NCBI GenBank assembly: GCA_018302165.1
Contig: JAGWAA010000019.1
Span: 1-9,089, forward strand
Length of the DNA stretch: 9,089 nt
Direction: 5' to 3'
Source of the DNA: Candidatus Woesearchaeota archaeon
GTDB lineage: Archaea; Nanobdellota; Nanobdellia; SCGC-AAA011-G17; GW2011-AR17
Notes under the pieces: generated by a model
The model's input: the letters and a program-made list of their open reading frames with translations, nothing else
Told to the model about the DNA's origin: nothing
Databases searched by the model: none
Translations under genes and position numbers: made by a program
Part shown: in pieces, positions 6,039 to 9,089 of the stretch
Numbering within the stretch: the first letter of the stretch is position 1
Layout: each line of letters begins with the position of its first letter

Positions 6039-6164
6039 ATGACAAAACCTAGTGTGAACTATAAAAGATACATATACATGCCAATAAGGCTTGATACCAG
6101 ATTTATTGAAGACCTATTTAGCGAACAGCTTATGCAACTTCCATTGGAAAGGAGTACAAAATGA
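6039..6164 (+). CDS. Microprotein 1 (41 aa), unknown function
   Basis: A short frame of 41 aa (MTKPSVNYKRYIYMPIRLDT, then a helical FIEDLFSEQLMQL stretch). Coding status is supported by a near-perfect Shine-Dalgarno, AAGGAGG, 5 nt before the ATG, and by the exact ATGA overlap of its stop with the next start, the classic sign of translational coupling. I recognise no domain, and no Cys or membrane segment is present. Confidence 0.6.
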   Translation: MTKPSVNYKRYIYMPIRLDTRFIEDLFSEQLMQLPLERSTK

Positions 6165-6280
6165 AAAGAAAAATTATACTTAGCATATATGACATTATGG
6201 ATGTAGAAAAAATGTTAGAAGATGATTTAATTGGTGATTTCGAAGAAGGTTTTATGAGAGGTTACTTAAACGCCTTCTAA
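6161..6280 (+). CDS. Microprotein 2 (39 aa), unknown function
   Basis: A 39-aa protein (MKRKIILSIYDIMDVEK..., ending EEGFMRGYLNAF). It has its own Shine-Dalgarno, AAAGGAG (6148-6154), inside the end of the upstream gene and overlaps it by 4 nt (ATGA). The C-terminal acidic-helix-then-EGFMRGYLNAF segment has the look of a conserved short helical motif. The basic N-terminus and acidic middle suggest a small soluble partner protein. No function can be assigned. Confidence 0.6.
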   Translation: MKRKIILSIYDIMDVEKMLEDDLIGDFEEGFMRGYLNAF

Positions 6281-6291
6281 TTACATAAAAC

Positions 6292-6299
6292 TTTAAATA
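6292..6299 (+). promoter_or_regulatory. TATA-like box of the TspO gene
   Basis: TTTAAATA, centred 27.5 nt before the ATG at 6323, with no Shine-Dalgarno. The T run at 6310-6315, between box and start, might also stop transcripts from the microprotein operon. Confidence 0.55.
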
Positions 6300-6322
6300 A
6301 CCCAAAAACTTTTTTAATTTAT

Positions 6323-6784
6323 ATGAATAAGATATTAATTTTTATTATTTGTTTAATTATTTGTTTTATTCCAGCAATAATAGGATCCTATTTTACATCT
6401 GAAGCAATTCCAACTTGGTATGAAACAATAGAAAAACCTTCTTTCAATCCACCCAGTTGGATATTTGGACCAGTATGGACAATACTTTACATAACAATGG
6501 GAATTTCATTATATTTTATAGTTACATCAAAAATAAAAAATAGTATTGCAATATATTTCTTTTTTACACAATTAATTCTTAATGGTTTATGGTCAATACT
6601 TTTTTTTGGAATGCAAAATCTATTATTAGCATTCATTGGAATTCTTTTTCTTTGGGTATTCATTCTTACAACGATAATAACCTCAGCAAAGGTTTCAAAA
6701 ATATCCTCATTAATATTAATTCCATACTTCTTTTGGGTAAGCTTTGCAACAATATTGAATTATTCAATTTTGATTTTAAACTGA
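6323..6784 (+). CDS. tspO: TspO/MBR family membrane protein
   Basis: A 153-aa protein with five predicted transmembrane helices (about 4-24, 47-67, 74-95, 99-121 and 129-150), the size and topology of TspO/peripheral benzodiazepine receptor homologues. Family landmarks are visible: TWYETIEKPSFNPPSWIFG (31-49) with the conserved W/P-rich loop, GPVWTILYITMG (49-60), NGLWSILFF (87-95) and the aromatic/Asn-bearing last helix (WVSFATILNY). Known TspO proteins bind porphyrins and related hydrophobic ligands and act in stress or tetrapyrrole handling; the physiological role in archaea is unclear. It is monocistronic by its own leaderless promoter. Replacement of some aromatic ligand-site residues by aliphatic ones cannot be judged without an alignment. 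Confidence 0.92.
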   Translation: MNKILIFIICLIICFIPAIIGSYFTSEAIPTWYETIEKPSFNPPSWIFGPVWTILYITMGISLYFIVTSKIKNSIAIYFFFTQLILNGLWSILFFGMQNLLLAFIGILFLWVFILTTIITSAKVSKISSLILIPYFFWVSFATILNYSILILN

Positions 6785-6812
6785 AAAATTTTCAACTTTT
6801 TCACATAAACCT

Positions 6813-6820
6813 TTTTTAAA
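6813..6820 (+). promoter_or_regulatory. TATA-like box of the tRNA gene
   Basis: TTTTTAAA, centred 27.5 nt upstream of the first tRNA base at 6844. The primary transcript would therefore start at or within a few bases of the mature 5' end. Confidence 0.55.
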
Positions 6821-6843
6821 CCATTTTATTAGAAATCAATCAA

Positions 6844-6964
6844 GCTCAGGTCGCATAATCAGGTTATTGCGGGAGTCTCAAAAGCCTCCAGCATTCTACT
6901 AGAGGCTAGTGGGGGAACTCCTTTCTCTCACAGAGATTTCTGGGTTCAAATCCCAGCTTGAGCG
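6844..6964 (+). tRNA. tRNA-Leu(CAA) with a 33-nt intron
   Basis: The class II cloverleaf folds by hand. The acceptor is GCTCAGG (6844-6850) with CTTGAGC (6957-6963). The D arm has a GCA/TGC stem and GG in the loop. The anticodon stem is GGAGT (6872-6876) with ACTCC (6917-6921). The long variable arm is TCTCT-CAC-AGAGA (6924-6936), and the T arm is CTGGG-TTCAAAT-CCCAG (6940-6956). Removing 6883-6915 gives the 7-nt loop CTCAAAA with anticodon CAA at 6879-6881. CCA is not encoded. The discriminator base is G (6964), unusual for tRNA-Leu, which normally has A73; G73 is typical of archaeal tRNA-Ser, the other long-arm tRNA. The anticodon reading supports Leu and I see no Ser anticodon. Confidence 0.9.
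6883..6915 (+). other. tRNA-Leu intron at position 37/38
   Basis: A 33-nt intron at the canonical archaeal site. The central helix pairs CTCA (6877-6880) with TGGG (6910-6913). The 3' bulge GGA (6914-6916) and the 5' loop AAA (6881-6883) each place the cut after the second base. The apical helix is GCCTC (6884-6888) with GAGGC (6902-6906). An extra TAG (6907-6909) faces the 5' bulge, so the motif is a relaxed rather than strict bulge-helix-bulge. Confidence 0.8.
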
Positions 6965-6981
6965 CAATAAAACACTACAAA

Positions 6982-6989
6982 AATATAAA
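6982..6989 (+). promoter_or_regulatory. Weak TATA-like box between tRNA and the 39-aa zinc protein
   Basis: AATATAAA, centred 23.5 nt before the ATG at 7009. A start 26 nt downstream would fall at the ATG and leave the GGAGGT at 6996-7001 untranscribed. Either this box is not used or the Shine-Dalgarno works only on read-through from the tRNA. Confidence 0.3.
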
Positions 6990-7008
6990 CTTAACGGAGG
7001 TATCAAAA

Positions 7009-7128
7009 ATGTACAAAAAAGAACTGCATGAAGCAACATGCTCAAACTGTGGAAAAGAATGTAAAGTTCCTTTCAAACCAAACCCAAGTAAACCGGTTTA
7101 CTGTAGAGATTGCTACAAAAAGCCTTAA
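7009..7128 (+). CDS. Small CxxC...CxxC zinc-binding protein
   Basis: A 39-aa protein, MYKKELHEATCSNCGKEC..., with ATCSNCGKECKVPFKP followed by KPVYCRDCY, so two CxxC knuckles about 17 residues apart. This is the short zinc-ribbon motif that recurs widely in DPANN archaea and in candidate-phyla bacteria, sometimes as the C-terminal part of longer proteins; its role is not established. Coding status is supported by a strong Shine-Dalgarno, GGAGGT, 7 nt before the ATG and by the intact metal-binding residues. It sits 44 bp after the tRNA on the same strand and is followed at once by a T-rich terminator. Confidence 0.85.
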   Translation: MYKKELHEATCSNCGKECKVPFKPNPSKPVYCRDCYKKP

Positions 7129-7142
7129 TTTTTTTTATTTTT
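7129..7142 (+). terminator. T-rich archaeal terminator
   Basis: T8-A-T5 immediately after the stop codon at 7128, with no strong hairpin. This is the usual form of intrinsic termination in archaea. It separates the zinc protein from the helicase operon promoter. Confidence 0.6.
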
Positions 7143-7154
7143 ACTAAGCAAAGC

Positions 7155-7162
7155 TTTAAAAA
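7155..7162 (+). promoter_or_regulatory. TATA-like box of the helicase operon
   Basis: TTTAAAAA, centred 26.5 nt before the ATG at 7185. A leaderless layout; the AAAGG just before the ATG is too close to serve as a Shine-Dalgarno. Confidence 0.6.
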
Positions 7163-7184
7163 CTAATCAGAATCATTTAAAAGG

Positions 7185-8513
7185 ATGAATATCAAAGAAA
7201 TTAAATTACAACCGGAATTTGAGAAAGCAGTCTTAGACTTAGGCTTTTCTGAATTTACTGAAATTCAAGAGAAATGTATTCCATTAATCCAACAAGGAAA
7301 GGATGTTATAGGTTTATCTCATACAGGTTCTGGTAAAACAGCCGCATTTGGTTTTCCAGCCTTAGAAAAAGTAAACCCAGGTCATGGATTACAACTTTTA
7401 GTAGTAGTTCCCACACGAGAACTTTGCAACCAAGTAACCAAAGAATTTAGAAAATTCACAAAATACAGAAAAACTTACATCACTGAAGTTTACGGAGGAG
7501 TTTCAATTAACCCTCAATTTGAACATTTAAGAAAAACAGATGTTGTAATAGGTACACCAGGAAGATTACTAGATCATCTTACAAGAAGAACAATAGATTT
7601 GAGAAAAGTAAAAATATTAATTTTAGATGAAGCAGATAAAATGTTTGAAATGGGTTTTATTGAGGATATTAACAGAATTATTTCCGAGATACCAAAAAAT
7701 ACACAAAAACTTTTATTCAGTGCAACAATGTCATCAACAATTCTAAATTTAGTTCACAAATATATGAACAATCCAGAAAAGATTAAGATGCCAATTTATG
7801 TAGATAAAAGCAAATTAATGCAAAATTTCTACAGCACCGATAGAAGAAACAAATTTTCTTTATTAGTTCATGTAATGAAACATCAACCATTATTAACAAT
7901 TATCTTTTGTAGTACAAGAAGAAATGTTGATTTTATTAACAATAATTTAAGAAAATTAAATTTTAAAGCTGAAGCAATACATGGTGGTTTAACTCAATCA
8001 AAAAGAAAACAAGTTATGGATGCATTCAGAGACAACAAACTCCAAATTTTAGTAGCAAGTGATGTTGCTGCAAGAGGATTAGATATTAAAAATGTTGATC
8101 TGATTATAAACTATGATATCCCAAAAACTTCCCAAGAATATGTTCACAGAATTGGAAGAACAGCAAGAGCAGGAAGTGAAGGAAAAGTTATTTCTCTATT
8201 AACATCTGAAGACCATGATAATTTCAGACATGTTTTAGAAGATCGTTCTTTATTAATCCACAAAATGGAAACACCACAATTTGAAGAAGTTAAAACAGTA
8301 AAAACACAAAGCCAAGGGAATAGCTTTGGTGGTGGTTTCAGAAGAGATAGACCTCAAGGTGGCGGCTTCCAAAGAAGAGATGGGCCAAGAAGTAGTGGTT
8401 TCAAAAGAGAAGAAAGAGAAGGTGGAAGATTCCCCCCTAGAAGACCTTCACAAGGATCACCAAGAAGAGATTCGAAAAGTTTAAATCCCCGTGGACCATT
8501 CAGAAGAAGATGA
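7185..8513 (+). CDS. DEAD-box ATP-dependent RNA helicase with RG-rich tail
   Basis: A 442-aa protein. The Q motif region contains FTEIQEKCIP (24-33). Motif I is SHTGSGKT (45-52, Ser in place of the usual Ala). Motif Ia is PTREL (76-80), the GG motif 104-105, Ib TPGRLLD (124-130), motif II DEAD (148-151), motif III SAT (179-181), motif IV FCSTR (241-245), HGG (266-268), motif V ASDVAARGLD (291-300) and motif VI HRIGRTARAG (321-330). All catalytic elements are present. Residues about 376-442 are a low-complexity Gly/Arg-rich tail (GGGFRRDRP, GGGFQRR, PRSSGFKR) ending in FRRR, expected to bind RNA nonspecifically. It resembles bacterial RhlE/CshA helicases used in cold response, ribosome assembly and RNA turnover. 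It is the first gene of a three-gene operon and its stop overlaps the next start (ATGA). Confidence 0.95.
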   Translation: MNIKEIKLQPEFEKAVLDLGFSEFTEIQEKCIPLIQQGKDVIGLSHTGSGKTAAFGFPALEKVNPGHGLQLLVVVPTRELCNQVTKEFRKFTKYRKTYITEVYGGVSINPQFEHLRKTDVVIGTPGRLLDHLTRRTIDLRKVKILILDEADKMFEMGFIEDINRIISEIPKNTQKLLFSATMSSTILNLVHKYMNNPEKIKMPIYVDKSKLMQNFYSTDRRNKFSLLVHVMKHQPLLTIIFCSTRRNVDFINNNLRKLNFKAEAIHGGLTQSKRKQVMDAFRDNKLQILVASDVAARGLDIKNVDLIINYDIPKTSQEYVHRIGRTARAGSEGKVISLLTSEDHDNFRHVLEDRSLLIHKMETPQFEEVKTVKTQSQGNSFGGGFRRDRPQGGGFQRRDGPRSSGFKREEREGGRFPPRRPSQGSPRRDSKSLNPRGPFRRR

Positions 8514-8737
8514 TAACAGCAATATTAGCAAATTTAGAAACATTCACACCAGCTATGTTCTATATTATATTATTACCTTTAATAATTTGGGAAACAATTT
8601 GGAAAGCATTTGGTTTATGGCACTCAGCGCGTGACAACAAAAGAGTTTGGTTCATTCTAATATTAATACTAAACACTATGGGGATTTTACCTATGGTATA
8701 TTTATTCTTAATTAGAAAAAGAAAAAAGAAAAAATGA
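8510..8737 (+). CDS. DUF5652 two-helix membrane protein
   Basis: A 75-aa protein with transmembrane helices at about 14-33 and 46-67, a connecting loop with WKAFGLWHSARDNKRVWF (31-48), then NTMGILPMVYLF (55-66) and a Lys/Arg-rich cytoplasmic tail (RKRKKKK). The W-K...LW..AR...WF and NT.GILP..YLF signatures match the DUF5652 family found in archaea (notably DPANN) and some bacteria; its function is unknown. It overlaps the helicase stop by 4 nt and the next gene by 4 nt, so translation is probably coupled. Membrane anchoring of an operon partner is conceivable but not shown. Confidence 0.85.
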   Translation: MITAILANLETFTPAMFYIILLPLIIWETIWKAFGLWHSARDNKRVWFILILILNTMGILPMVYLFLIRKRKKKK

Positions 8738-9089
8738 AATTCCTCGCATTTGTAGACGCACATTTGAACAAAGAAGCATTAAATAACATTATTAAAAATT
8801 CCAAAGAAGTTGATTTTTTAATTTGTGCTGGAGATATCAGTTGGTTTGGTGTTGGATTAGAAAAAGTTCTTCAAGAATTAGAAAGAAAGTTAGAAAAACC
8901 ACTATATATAATTCCAGGGAATCATGAAGAAGAAAAAAAATTAGAAGTAATCTGCAAAAAATTCTCAAAGATAAATAATTACCATAAAAAAACATTAAGA
9001 ATTAATAATTTAGTTTTCTTTTTTTGGGGTGGTGGAGGTTTTGATCCATTTGACGAAAACTTAGAATTAGAAACAAAAAAGTTTAAACA
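8734..9089 (+). CDS. Metallophosphoesterase, N-terminal part (runs off the right edge)
   Basis: The ATG at 8734 overlaps the DUF5652 stop (ATGA). The frame stays open to the window end, with 118 codons visible. Calcineurin-type metallophosphoesterase motifs are in order: the first metal-binding block DAH (D8, H10), CAGDIS with D34, and PGNHEE with N63 and H64, followed by an FFFWGGGGF strand-turn at 95-103. The remaining metal-binding His residues (GH, GHTH) would lie beyond the window. Family members cleave phosphodiesters or phosphomonoesters with two metal ions; the substrate here is unknown. It shares an operon with the RNA helicase, which might suggest a nucleotide or RNA-related role, but that is only context. 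Confidence 0.88.
   Translation, partial: MKFLAFVDAHLNKEALNNIIKNSKEVDFLICAGDISWFGVGLEKVLQELERKLEKPLYIIPGNHEEEKKLEVICKKFSKINNYHKKTLRINNLVFFFWGGGGFDPFDENLELETKKFK

Noticed and set aside
6589..6819. 76-codon plus-strand frame
   Set aside because: It overlaps most of the TspO frame in another phase and shows no initiation signal.
8431..8438. CCCCCC run as another origin-type G string
   Set aside because: It is explained by Pro/Arg codons in the helicase tail and has no neighbouring ORB-like sequence.
8560..8763. 67-codon minus-strand frame
   Set aside because: It is antisense to the DUF5652 gene and the start of the phosphoesterase gene, with no support of its own.

Overview
The window looks like AT-rich chromosomal DNA from a DPANN archaeon, most likely of the Woesearchaeota/Pacearchaeota (Nanoarchaeota-related) type. 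Archaeal marks are an Orc1/Cdc6 replication initiator, an intron-containing tRNA-Leu spliced at the canonical 37/38 site with no encoded CCA, TATA-like boxes (TTTATAAA/TTTTAAAA) centred about 26 nt upstream of start codons (leaderless mRNAs), and a DUF5652 membrane protein. The placement within DPANN is inferred from gene style, not from a tree.

Layout. Positions 1-2588 (minus strand) hold a two-gene cell-surface operon. It encodes a secreted 485-aa protein with a proline-rich linker and a C-terminal domain resembling an outer-membrane beta-barrel, followed 21 bp later by a secreted protein with 111-aa tandem Ig/cadherin-like repeats that runs off the left edge. Positions 2803-4371 hold small and housekeeping genes: a basic 72-aa protein (possibly ribosome-associated), a convergent cysteine-rich membrane-anchored protein, a circularly permuted RbgA/YlqF-like GTPase, and a convergent 54-aa zinc ribbon. 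Positions 4473-5920 hold a stand-alone CARF-like domain protein and orc1/cdc6. A GC-rich islet follows cdc6, then two overlapping Shine-Dalgarno-led microproteins (6039-6280), a TspO/MBR family membrane protein, the tRNA-Leu(CAA) gene, and a 39-aa zinc-binding protein. The right end (7185-9089) is a tight operon of a DEAD-box RNA helicase with an RG-rich tail, a DUF5652 protein and a metallophosphoesterase, joined by two 4-nt ATGA overlaps; the last gene is cut by the window edge.

How they fit together. Most of the centre and right is information processing: replication initiation, ribosome assembly GTPase, RNA helicase and tRNA. The left side is a surface or host-contact module. Promoters fall into two classes. 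Single or first genes mostly have a TATA-like box 25-28 nt from the start codon and no Shine-Dalgarno. Genes with a leader, and some downstream genes, carry a Shine-Dalgarno. I used this pattern to choose start codons. No CRISPR array, insertion sequence or rRNA is visible.
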